Source: Neelides folsomi (Eukaryota > Arthropoda > Collembola > Neelipleona > Neelidae). Taken from it: 64,000 bases of DNA. Within the stretch, counting starts at the first letter, position 1. The number at the start of each line of letters is the position of its first letter. This document shows positions 37,801 to 49,332 of this stretch, piece after piece. The stretch spans positions 1 through 64,000 of the forward strand of contig JAQGBZ010000013.1 in NCBI GenBank assembly GCA_034687125.1, written 5' to 3'. The position numbers and the translations under genes were made by a program. The notes below the pieces were generated by a model. The model was not told the origin of the DNA. It made no database searches and saw nothing but the letters and a program-made list of their open reading frames with translations.

Positions 37801-40800
37801 AATTATTCTGTAGATAATTTGGAATAAAAAGAGCAGGTCATATAAAACACAAGCCCATTTTCTTAATATTTTAGCTCCCTAATCTTTTGATTGGACGATT
37901 AACAAGTTTATACAAGTTAATATTCAAGCAATAAAATTTTCATGTACTTACATCTTTATCTTCCAAAAACTTAAGCAGTATTATATGATAATGACTGAAG
38001 TGCGTTCAATAAATGTTTATCAATTTTACAATAGTACATGAAACATCTTTAAAAAATAAAAATGAAAAGTGAATAAATTATTGGCCTAATGCTAGTAAAA
38101 ATACTTATAGCACTAGCCTATTTATAATAGTAGGTAAAGTATAATCATACAAAAATATAAACGAGGCATAAATTAAATTATCCATTAAGCCAATTGTAAT
38201 TGCTATTAAATATTCAATTTTGTAGCGATGTTTATTTGCTTTGGTTCATAGTGCATCAAAGGTTAAATGGCGTGCAAAAGAGATCGAATAGGGTCTTTCT
38301 TCATATTAGGGATATTAAATTGCCAAATTTTCTCATTATAGCCTATTAAATTTGGGCAAACAAGTTGACTCGTATGGATATGTGAAAGGCTTTAAGGGTC
38401 TATAATGGCGAGAAAGGATGAAAGGATAAGTAATAGGTTGTAATAGAATTTACGACTTGAGCATTTAACCTTAAAGTGTGTGGAATAATGGAAATAAAGT
38501 TGATCGCAATCATCTTGTAGTTTATTATTCTCGAGATTATTATAAAAGAGAATGTAATTTTGGAGGTGAAAAAATATCAGATGGACGTGGAGGGAATGGG
38601 AATGAGAGATCCGCCGGTGAGGAATCATTTATCATTCGCGTAATGATGGGTCTCTCTCAAAGCGAGTCAAATTCACAATTCAATCACCCCCTATCAATTC
38701 TCATCCTTTCAAAACCATATCCAACTAACCAATTCTTTATGAATAATTCCATGAAGGAGTCGGTGATCAAATTACACACAGCTCCCAAGTACTTTTTTTC
38801 CTAATTGCTTCTCTTATAAACATCCATGAAATACGAGGTCTAATAATTTATGCATGTGCTTATACTTAATCCTATCATATTGCACTTTCAATTCCATCAA
38901 TGTTATAAAGAAACTTTGTAAAAGGTCGACATCTTCAGATCAATATTTTATCACTAACAAAATTTTAGGAATGCTTAAAGGAATATCAAAATACAGATGT
39001 TATGTGCATAGTTAAATGAGCTTATACATAGTAAGCTATGTACTCGTATAGTATGTGAAATGTAATTTTATTCTTGTGCATACTCTACATGACTCACATT
39101 AGCATTGTAGTAAAAATGTAATATAAAACTAATAGTGTATAATTCTAAAGCTTTTTAGTTTAACAGTTTAAATTTGTAGTGGTTTTGTACTATGTTAATA
39201 TGTATAATGATTATGGGCAACAAAGCATGAAATCTCGTATTTCAGAAGTCATTTTTATTAAATATTTTAAATTTTAATGCTCCCCTCACGTATGAAGAAG
39301 GTTGAATAAAGAGGTAACTAATTGGACAGCGGCGGATGTAATTGGAGGAATAACAAATGGAAGGAATGTTGGAGAAGAGTGCCGATATTTATTACAGTGC
39401 GGAGTTTGAGTGTGAAAAGTCACGCTATTCGTAAGGTCAGAGATACAAACACACAAGTGCGACTCGTATTTAAGCAAGTACTCGAAAGTTACTACAAATT
39501 ATCTTCATATAAGTAGTGAGGATGTTCATATGAACATTACCTACATTGTTAATTATGTATAGTATAATAAATATAATACATAGTATGCATACATTATATT
39601 ACTTCTACGAGGTCTCGCTCAGTGGGCTTGAAAAGGAAGAGTAAGTACGGCACCCAATTCGTTCGAACAAATTGCCCATCTCTTCCTCGAACACTCCATG
39701 TTGTTCTCTCTTGAGTGATTTACGGGCAGTGAGCTCATTTGAATCTTTTGGACGGATGAAGACGGATTTATTTTTATTGCAGCATTCTTTCTCTGAAGGC
39801 TCAACTATGTGTGTATTGGTGAGGTTCGGAGGACCAAGGAATGTGCAAAGATTCGGAAGAGCCGAGAAGGAGTAAATTATAAGTTGGGAATCAATAACAA
39901 TTAATTTTATTTTCACAACAAGAAGAGTGAGTTGGGAGAGAGGAGACGTGAGGCTGGACGCCAAGAGGAACAAGTCCAATATTTCATAAAGTCACGTCAC
40001 TTGGGAATAAGTTACACACTCACTTCTTGACGTGACTCCAACCTTGCGAATTTCAATAATAGCAAATGGGAATATAATAAGGAGCCGAGGAGATGGGAAA
40101 TAATTGACTCTTCCACAGAGTCTCTTCAAGATTGGAAATCACATTCCTTAGCTCAACATGCGCTCACCTTCCAGTCCTCTCTTAATGAGAGCAAATCGAG
40201 ATGCAATGAAGAAAATGATAGAAAAAAGGTTTAGTAGTATCATGAACAGGTATGCAGTCAAGTTGCATTCTAAGAATCAAAAAAAAACATTTGCTAAAAC
40301 ATTTTTACTTTATTTGAGATGGTTTATTAAAAATGTACCTTACTATTGTTAATAGAATATAATGTACCATATAAATACTCTACATGAATAATATATTAAA
40401 GTGTATCATATTGTATTACATACCATAGAGTTTAACTGCACCTTACTTTTAATAAATAATGTATTAAATATTAGTATAATATTATCTGTACATTAGTCCT
40501 TACATACGATATATAAAACGTAATTGAACATAAAGATCTCTTGAAAATTTGGTCATAAGATTCTATGTATTAGCTATACAGGTAATCGAAGTGATATATT
40601 CAAGAATTTATGGTAGGTATGCTTTGTAATGTATTTATGCTATTTTACACATGATTGATTGATGAAATTCAAACATTCCTTGCATTTATTATAAGTGCTA
40701 CATGAACATTATTATAATGCAATAAAAATTGAAGAGAAACACAAGAATGTGCTGCATTATTATTTACTATCGACCATTGCACATTTATTATACCAGTCGC

Positions 40801-42772
40801 GAGTAAAATGTATCGGGAACTGATTAATCAAGGTGACATGGAAAATACCTGAATATTGGTTTTTTCAAAAAATTGTAAAATGAAGAGTCAATTTGAGGAA
40901 GGAGGAATTCACTGCGGTTCAACCAAGTGTCCGACCTTGTCACTTTCCCCTGATTTATTATTTTAAAAAAGCGAGGTGATAAATGAAGTTTCTTTTGGCT
41001 CCGACTCGCATTCTTTCCATAAAACGCGAATTCCTTCCAAGAGTCTTGCCAAAATACAAACACAATAAAAATTCTTTACTCATCCACTCACTCTTCACAA
41101 TCGAAGAATATTCAATAAAAGACATTCCAACAGATGAAAGACAAATTGCCATACTGATTCGCAATCACAAGCTAACTATGTATTTGTTCCACCTTTAAAA
41201 GATTGACACCCTTTTCTCCTCAATACCTACACCTACATAATTTAATTTACACTGTGAATAGCTTGAGAAACTTAAAAGGATTTTCCTCAAAAAGAAATCC
41301 ATCGAGAATATTCATTGTCGCATGTCAGCAATAAAGAATGAGAGAAAGCTGATAAATCTTTATGCTTATAGGCCAATGTATTGAAATGATTTAAATTGAG
41401 CTATTTAGAAATTATCAATTTGGAATCAATTCAAAATTACGGATCAATAAAATATGAAGATGTGATGAAATCATGAAATGTGGAATGCTCATTGTCAGAT
41501 AAATAGACAAACTTTAGACCATTAGGTGGTAATGACTAATGAGCAGATACTTACTAAATATATTTATTGTTTAGTACGTATTTAGAGCCGGATGTGTTTA
41601 TTTATTAGGATTACAAAAGGATGTAACAAAGATGATCTAAAGTTAGTAAAAAAGCAAATGCGTTTAAGATGAAATCTCAAACCACAATGTTAAAATACAA
41701 ATTCCTCACTCTGAATAATTGCTGTCAAATGATGTCTTCCAACGTAGGGATTTTTAAATAGTCAAAATAATAGTAAATGTAAATATTTATGCATGCATTT
41801 TGGTTGATGTCCATTTGAGTAGATAATGAGCTTTTTACAAGATTGACTACGAAGCAAGAAATAATAAATTCAAAAATAGGGATTGAGTAAGCGAGTGAAA
41901 ATGGTAAAAATACTCGTATAGTAAAATGGGTTGGGAGGCGTGAGATCTCCAAAAAGGTAAAATTGCAAATAAGTTTTTGCGAGAGGATCTATAGGTTGAA
42001 TATGCCTCTTTGATAGTAATGGGAGAAATACGAGAGCTGAAGTTGCAAGGTGGTGGAATAAGTCGACTCGCTCAAATGTGTTGCGAGTGTCCGGGAAGGA
42101 GTGAAATGACTCGAGGCTCGAGTGATAATTGCGATGAGGAGAATACTAATTAATTGCTTGACCCTTGGACGGCAAATTCCAGAAATCTCGTTGTTGGGGA
42201 GATCTGCCATGAAATATTAATTTCGGGCGACCTAGCCTCGAGGAAGGACTCAGACTGCCACGGCTCCATCCTCGCCACAACGGCCAATTAAAATGTCATC
42301 GATCACAAATCAAATGATTTACCAAGGTATCCGCCTCCTCTGCCATCCTCACACTCCAATTCCTGACCACCTTATCGTACAGATCCGACCGGCGCCTTGA
42401 CCCGGGCCGGATGCGCACACCAAAGGCGCAATTGGGCTCCGGCCACGCTTCCTCTCAGGCCGCCGTCGAGATTGAGGTCTCCATTTGGGACTTATGGCGG
42501 CCGCTCCTTAAATTCCCCCAGTAAAAAAGAGACAGACGGCGTCTCTAAATGTAATCACTTCACCTCCCTCTCGCTTCGAGTGAGACCCATAACTTTCCAA
42601 ATAATAATTTGCATGAATTTACCTCAGATTCTCATTCCATATCTATTACACGAACTCCGTGGTAAAATTACTGCGAATTCCATCCCCAAATTGGCAATAA
42701 GAAAATAGTTTTTCGTGGAAGGGATTCAATAAATTACAAATGATGATAAAGAAATAGAGTGGATGTGCAACA
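31829..42772. other. gene desert, part 2
   Basis: Eleven kilobases without a supportable gene. AT-rich stretches (31.8-33.5, 37.8-39.2 and 40.2-42.0 kb) alternate with GC-richer islands (33.6-34.6, 35.0-36.9 and 42.2-42.55 kb). Open frames of up to 140 codons at 34231-34653 and 124 codons at 39605-39979 have no motif, no codon pattern like the real genes and no splice partners. Last exons of unrecognised genes cannot be excluded. Confidence 0.45.
39522..39537. repeat. 16-bp perfect palindrome
   Basis: ATGTTCATATGAACAT is its own reverse complement. It lies alone in AT-rich intergenic DNA. Its half TGAACAT resembles steroid-receptor half-sites, but without spacer, so I do not assign a factor. 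Confidence 0.5.
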
Positions 42773-45700
42773 CTACCAAAAGCCCTCTTCCGGTTCCTTC
42801 GTTTCGCCGTTCTCAATTAAGGCTTGAGAAGGATGAACTCCGACCGTAGATGTGACCTTCAAGGGATGCTTCCGGTCACGAGTCTCGGTATCTTCACCTT
42901 CTTCAACAACCAGCTGAGCATCTTCAATAAGCCTCGACGGAGGACTTGGCGACCTCGTCTCCAACTCTGAATATGACATTTTACATACATTTAATATTAT
43001 ATTAGCATTTAATAAGCTATCGATTGAAATTGCTAGAGATAATTTATTGAACGTTTATAAATAATAAAGAAGAGTTGTGCTCAATTTGAATTGTATTTTT
43101 ATACCATCAACAGGTTCAGGTATAGGAGCAAGTACTGGGTTCAATTTCTTGGCCGTCCGTGAGCGTGCTGAAGCCATTCTTTCGCTAATTTCATTCCCTA
43201 CCAATTTTTCTGTCTGTCCTTCTTCCTTCTTTTCATCTGATGAAGGATTGAAAGTAGCGAGAACATCTCCTTTCCGCCCAACACTTTTCCGAACTTTCTC
43301 AAGAGCGGATTTTATGGCCTTTTTCAATTTTGATGGGTCGAGGGTATCAAATGTTTGTAATGTAGATACTTGACTTTTGAGAAATGTTAAAGCTGAAAGC
43401 ACATTTTCCTCCCATCCCTTTTCTTCAATATAATCCGAAACTGACGGATGTAATGCACTGAAAAGAAGTGAGAATTCTTCCAAGGTTCTTCCACTTTGGA
43501 TCATTATAAGCTCAAGAATTAGACGCAAAGCTCCACTCAACCCTGACTCAGTTTTTTCTTGCTCCTAAAATTAATTTCCATATAAGACTTACAATAAATC
43601 TAATATAGAATATTCATTGTTTTCCAAAAGGAAATAATCATTAGTCATTTTATTAGCTACAACGCAATGAATAAATGAGTGTGTGAATCATTCTCAATAT
43701 TCAAATGCACCATAAGATAAATATTATTACGCACCAGGTCATTCTCTTCGAGGAAGTTGAGTGCATCATTAATATGATCTAATGAGCCATCAAACAAGAT
43801 TTCCAGCTGAGTGAGAGGGATGGGATTTTTATCTCTAAATCTGAAAAGAAGCCTTCTTTGTACGGCTCTTAATTGAGCAGCTCTCCCTGAGAGTTCCTCC
43901 TGTAAGAATGTAATAAGGAAATTATCGAATACATTAATATGCAATTAGCATTATTAGTTATACTCTGATTGTCGCTTCTCTCCTTCTTCTCAGAATGTGA
44001 GCGTCAAGATCATTAAAGAATTCTGTAAGGAAGGGAATTTCATTTTCATAACCAACAAGTGTAATACTAAAGTCTGCTTTCTCTTTCCCAAACTTTCTCT
44101 GAAGTCTTTCGCAAAAATCTTTGAAAATGAGATGAATTGCAGCAAGAGAATTCGCTTGAATTCGGTATCTTGACGTTGAGGATGTGTTTGCTTTTGTTGA
44201 GGCCATAAGAGTAACTTTGTCTTTCCCATAAAGGTGGAATGTAACATTCACGGGAGATGCTTCGCCTTTCCAATCGAAATCTTAAAGATGAATGTTATAC
44301 ATTAAAATTAATAGTGGTTTAAAGTTATCTTATTAATGTTTGATGTTAGTTATAAATTGGATAGTTGAAAATACCGTTATAAAGTGTTACGAGGTTCACG
44401 ACAGGTTTATTGAGAGCAAAGGTAAGTTTAATGTCAGATGTTTTTTCAATCGTCTCATTTGACTTCGCTACAATGAAAAGAGGAATTCTGATAGGAGCTT
44501 TATGAACAAAGTGTGGCGTCGAAGAGATGTTGAGGTAAAAAAGAAGCATCTCGCAATCCAAGGTTGAAGGAATTGCTTCGTTTTCAATGTAAAATTCAAC
44601 TTGATATGTGTGGCGACCAACTATTTTTTGATACATGAAAATTACATTACAGCTATTTAAATAAAAGTATTTCTCTCAATAGACAATACGGAAGACCAAT
44701 GCATTAAAAATTAAACTTGAAATGGATATTATCATTTTGACAATCATACTCACCAATGTCTCCTATATGTAAAGACTCTTCTGAACAAACCAAAGGCTTA
44801 GGCACAACAATTGTAACTCGAACATCATTAACTCTAACTCTGCATAAAATTTTGATCGTGGCTATAAGAGCCGAAACTTCCATTCCATCTTTCTCTATCC
44901 ATTTCGTTGTTTGTCCTTCGAATTCTACTTTAATTTCAACGTTATTTTCTTTTCTTGCGCTGAGTTCTAGATGTAACAAAAATCTCGAAATAGATTAATT
45001 ATGAAATTAGTTAACATAAGTATTTAATTTAATTAATTTAATTAATTCTTGACTCTCTTACGTTCATCATTGCTTTCATTTATAACTTTTCTTAGCTGAT
45101 TAAGCTCTTTTTCAGCAGCATCATAGTCAAGGTCTCTGGATTGAACGGGAGGAGCAACAAAAAGAGAAGGTTCCATTCCTAAGTACCCAACGGAAATATT
45201 TCCTTTTCCACTTAAAAGTACGATGCCTCCTTCGATTCCCTTCAAAAATCGTTAAATTAAAATTAATTCACTGCTAATTATATTTCATTACGTCTAAATC
45301 CACTCTTCCAACATAATTTGGCGCAAATGGTAATTTGGCTGCCCATTTAAGTGTTGTTTGATTATAGATATAAAGAGCTGGTGGTTCAGAACTTGATGGA
45401 ATCAGAGTGACAACTTCCTCTTCAGGTCCAACTGAAAATTCAAATAATTTTAATACCAAATCTTTGCCATTCCATAATATGAAACTAGAATTCACAATAT
45501 TGATCCATACTAAGATATGAGTGAAATGATGCAGGATTAAAATCAAGTCTCTTTGACCAAATTAATGTTCCTCCGATCCCAAAACAAAAAAGGTAATTGA
45601 AAGTCGCCACGAGAAGTTTAACATTTGGAGCGGTTTTGTTTGTTGGGGTGTTCACTAGAACTTGAATGTTCCCAATGGGCTCTTCACTGAGGTAGAAAGT

Positions 45701-46590
45701 CCAATCTGGCTGAAGTCTCTTCCCTATACTTGAATCTTGCCCTTGATGAGATTCATCCCTTGACATTGCCAGATTAGAATATTTGAACGACTCCACTCGC
45801 CATCCTGACACTGTAATGAAGGCATCCCATGGCCAAACATATGTCAAAGGTCCTGGGAAGAGAAAGTTGGGAAGGTAGCGAGAGAAGGTAAAAACTTCTT
45901 GTTCAAAAAATGAAAGCGTTCCATCGAGAGACTGAACACAAAGGAAATGCCGAACTCCACGAACAGATTTCCCCGGAAATCCGAGGTTGTCCCCATGTCC
46001 GAATGGCCCAATGACCATATTAAAAGCTGAGCGTTTCAAATTATGTTCATAAAGCAATGAGATTCTCCATTGACTTCCGTGCCCGACTTCTCCACCAACT
46101 TTGCTCACAGAATAAATTCCTAATTTGTGTGGGAAAAGGATAGCAAGCTGAAGTTTGTCGGATCCACTATATAAAATTAAAATTAATTAAAATATTAAGG
46201 TATTTGTAGTTGTTTTAAAGTATAAATTTTGATAACAAAAATTGTGATATATGTATTTATTAAATATTAAAGAATTTGTTAGGCTTCATTATTCTACCTT
46301 GCAAATCTTCCAGTTTCCACTTGAAGAATTGGTGAGGGAAATTGTATCTCTGCTAAAAGGTCGCTCTTGAATAAACTACTTTCTCCATCTTCATCGTATA
46401 AATCGGTTGAAGGATTTTCTCTAGAGCTTGAAATGATTCTGAGAACTCCGGTTAGACTACCAATTATAATTTTTCGAAACCCTTCAGCTTCGTTGTCAAT
46501 GTTTGCAATGGTAATTGAGTAGTTAGTGAAAGAAGTAACTCTTTCACTGAAGTCTACTGACCAAACTTCTCGAAGAGTGAATAGAGACAT
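42773..46590 (-). CDS. Bbs9: BBS9 / PTHB1, BBSome subunit
   Basis: BBS9 is a core subunit of the BBSome, the coat complex that moves membrane proteins in and out of cilia. About ten exons encode roughly 850-900 aa. The start MSLFTLREVWSVDFSERV matches the family's first residues, and IIIGSLTGVLRI follows as in PTHB1. The N-terminal beta-propeller includes LLYEHNLKRSAFNM, FLCVQSLDGTLSFFEQEVF and YLPNFLFPGPL. Then come YLGMEPSLFVAP and SRDLDYDAAEKELNQLRKVI, the link to the GAE-like domain, whose C-terminal half has RYRIQANSLAAIHLI. The helical tail contains RAAQLRAVQRRLLFRFRDK and an acidic disordered end (...KEPEEGFW). Domain order and length fit known orthologues. It is transcribed in the same direction as OSGEP, about 770 bp downstream of its stop. 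Confidence 0.95.
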
Positions 46591-47360
46591 TTGGATGGTC
46601 GACTCGTCACTTGACGGAAAATCAATCCGCCAACACCTAAGTAAGTGTTAAATGATTGTGTTGAACTATTAGGGCCCCTTCGTACCTTGGCGGCTCACCA
46701 TTCGATCCCGTTGTCAACAACAAACCAATTCTGATCGTTACTTAAATACTTAATATTGATTTACTTTAAGCGCATGAGTATTATCTTTAATAATACCATT
46801 AGACCCAATATTTATCCTTGTTTTGTTACATGAGTCAAACATGTATGTATACATGCAAAGTATTTATGCATCCTTTCCATATTCAGGTACAATTATTTTC
46901 CGACATCATGCAAGTAACAAACCATTATGATTTGGATAGTTTTTTCAAATCTAAAGAACACATTCTACCTGTTGCAGCTTTAATCATTTTGTATAAGCGA
47001 AAATTTTAAAGCTTTATAATAAAATATGTAAATTCGTGTTAAATAAATTAGGTATACGTGGTTTATAATTGTTCAAATGTTCAATGATTCAGTCTCTCCC
47101 GTCAGAATCAAAATTATTTTTATTCAAAATTATTATCTTGTAAAATTCAATTGCATATTTATATGTATCTAATATTATGTATCTGCCAAATTATTATCGA
47201 AATAATATAAATTCAATTACATGATAATATCGTATAAAAATCTAATAAGTACCTATGTATAAATTGTAGTAGATGTAAATATTATATGTAAAAAATGAAG
47301 AATCAATAAACAAAAAATTGGTTTCGAAGGTACTCCCATTATGTCAGTAGTTTCATTTCA
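46591..47360. other. spacer between OSGEP and BBS9
   Basis: It holds the OSGEP 3' UTR and the BBS9 promoter. A short GC-richer piece at about 46665-46735 (gggccccttcgtaccttggc...) stands out just upstream of BBS9. I looked for the 14-bp RFX X-box expected at ciliary genes and found no convincing match. Confidence 0.45.
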
Positions 47361-48897
47361 TTAGTCATCTCTCCATGTCACCTCCACTTCATCAGTGCGG
47401 TACCTTAAATGAGTAAAGATTTTATTACAAGGTTTATTAGGATAAATATATAAGATAATTGACAAGTAATTCTCCAATAACAGGATAGTCACCTTTGGGT
47501 AATAAAAGTATCTTCCCAGGCTGTTTTACTACCAGCATTGTACATAAGAAGCCCAGCTTGTGCAATCATAGCTCCGTTATCAATACAGAAGCTTTCATCG
47601 GTTGCAAATAGTTTAGCTCCTCTCTCTTGGCACATTTGACCCATCATTTCTTGAAGACGAACGTTGCACCCCACGCCACCAACAATGAGAACTTCATTTG
47701 AACCACAATGAGCCATGGCTCTTTCTATACAAGAAAACGTATTCGATTAAATCGATACTAATCCATCATTCTTCTTTATACAAAAGTAATTCAAATCAAT
47801 ATTAAAATATTCATTCAAATATTAAAATACCCGTTGTTTCGACTAGCATGGCAAACACTGTTTCTTGTAAACTAAAACAAAGATCTTCTGGAGTGAATTC
47901 TTGTTTCAAACTCTCGGCTTTTTCTTCAATGAACGAAAGGAGACCAGAAAAGGAAACATCCATGCCTTTGACAACATATGGCAGCTGAAGAAACTTCTTA
48001 CCACTATAATTTATAATTAATAGATTGTTGATTATAAATTATAAATAAAGTAGAAGAACATTAATATAAAGTTAATAAAAATCTAACTCAATTTAATACT
48101 GAAATATTTTTATCTTACGATTTTGCCAATTGCTCAATGTTAAAACCAGGACTTGGATCGTTTGAAAGCATAAGAACTCTTGCAAAGCGATCAAGACAAT
48201 TTCCAACTGCTATATCAATTGTTTCACCAAATATTCGATATCTTTTTTCTGTATAAGCTATGATTTGTGTATTTCCTCCACTGACATAAAGAACAGTCGG
48301 ATTTTTTGCACCGGTCACAGCTCGACCCATTTCAATGTGACCAATACAGTGATTCACTCCAATTATCGGTTTCTTCCATAATTGTGCGATTGTTCTCGCT
48401 ACAATTGCAACAGATACGAGGGGAGCTCCCATCCCAGGCCCTTTAGTATAGCAAATAACATCCAAATCTTGTGGTAAAATCTAAATTAAAAATTTTGGTT
48501 ATGGATTATGATCCAGGAGTAAATTTAATGTATAAATAGTATAAAATATAATTACCTTAATTTAATTTCAATAATGCTTATATTATGTAAAAAATTAAAA
48601 AATGCTGTACTCACTCCTGCTTCTTGTAGTGCTGATCGAAGTAAACTTAAAATTTCTGCTTGATGGTGTCGCGCAGTTTCACTCGGAAGAAACCCTTAAA
48701 TTTTAATATAAAATGGATAATCTTATTAACGAGCTATGTATAAGATACAATAATTTATTAAAATTACAAAAATTAATTGTACCTTCGCCGGGAGGAGTAA
48801 TGAAAGTTTTCCGAGGATTTGATAGAACAATTCCATCTTTTATAACTCCAATTCCAAGTTTATTAGCACTCCCTTCAAGGCCTAAAGCAATAACCAT
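47361..48897 (-). CDS. Osgep: OSGEP / Kae1, tRNA N6-threonylcarbamoyladenosine transferase
   Basis: OSGEP is the catalytic subunit of the KEOPS complex. It transfers the threonylcarbamoyl group to A37 of ANN-reading tRNAs in cytosol and nucleus. Exons lie at about 48897-48783, 48697-48617, 48482-48119, 48003-47832, 47725-47495 and 47404-47361, giving about 330-335 aa, the normal length. Seen motifs are the ASKHA nucleotide site (start [18 protein letters not shown]), the metal-binding HxxxH in [12 protein letters not shown], the phosphate loop [28 protein letters not shown], and [13 protein letters not shown] near the end. The last residues, VEVTWRDD, match animal orthologues. No mitochondrial presequence is present, so this is OSGEP rather than OSGEPL1. 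It is head-to-head with WDPCP, 435 bp apart. Confidence 0.96.
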
Positions 48898-49332
48898 TAT
48901 ATTTCTTTATTCTGTAATTAATTAAAAAAACTAATTTAAATTGAGCAAATCTCAGTTAGCAAATCACAAATCAGAATTTCTATGATCTTTTAACTTTTTT
49001 ACAATCACAAATTCACTAATTCACATCACGATTCCCATTTGAATCATTGCAGGATTTTGTGATGAAAATATCAAGGGGAGAATTGCTACAATACATTGCA
49101 AAGCAATGCAATATGAAAAGTCTTCATGAGATTCAAAGCTAAATTGCGTAAGGATTTCCTTTGCTTTTGAAAACTTACTTTTATTTTTTGACATTTCTTT
49201 TCATACCAATTTGTTGATCGTTGATTTGTAAATTGTAATTATTTATACATATTAGATAATGCAATTGAGTGGAAATGATAGTTTGAAACAACTCTTGTCC
49301 TTTAACTTAATTGGAAACAAAAATCGTTAAAA
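48898..49332. promoter_or_regulatory. bidirectional promoter region, OSGEP / WDPCP
   Basis: 435 bp separate the two divergent start codons, so both core promoters must fit here. The DNA is AT-rich with the string ttcacatcacgattcccattt near 49020. No X-box, TATA box or other site can be assigned with confidence. Confidence 0.6.

Noticed and set aside
39605-39979. 124-codon open frame on the minus strand
   Set aside because: No recognisable motif. Overlapping frames are open on the same stretch in other phases and on the other strand.
46660-46740. tRNA-like TTCGATCCCG string upstream of BBS9
   Set aside because: No matching A box, acceptor stem or anticodon arm could be folded around it on either strand.
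46591-46760. GTTGTCAACAAC as an RFX X-box for BBS9
   Set aside because: It is 12 bases long and lacks the central AT spacing of the 14-bp X-box consensus.
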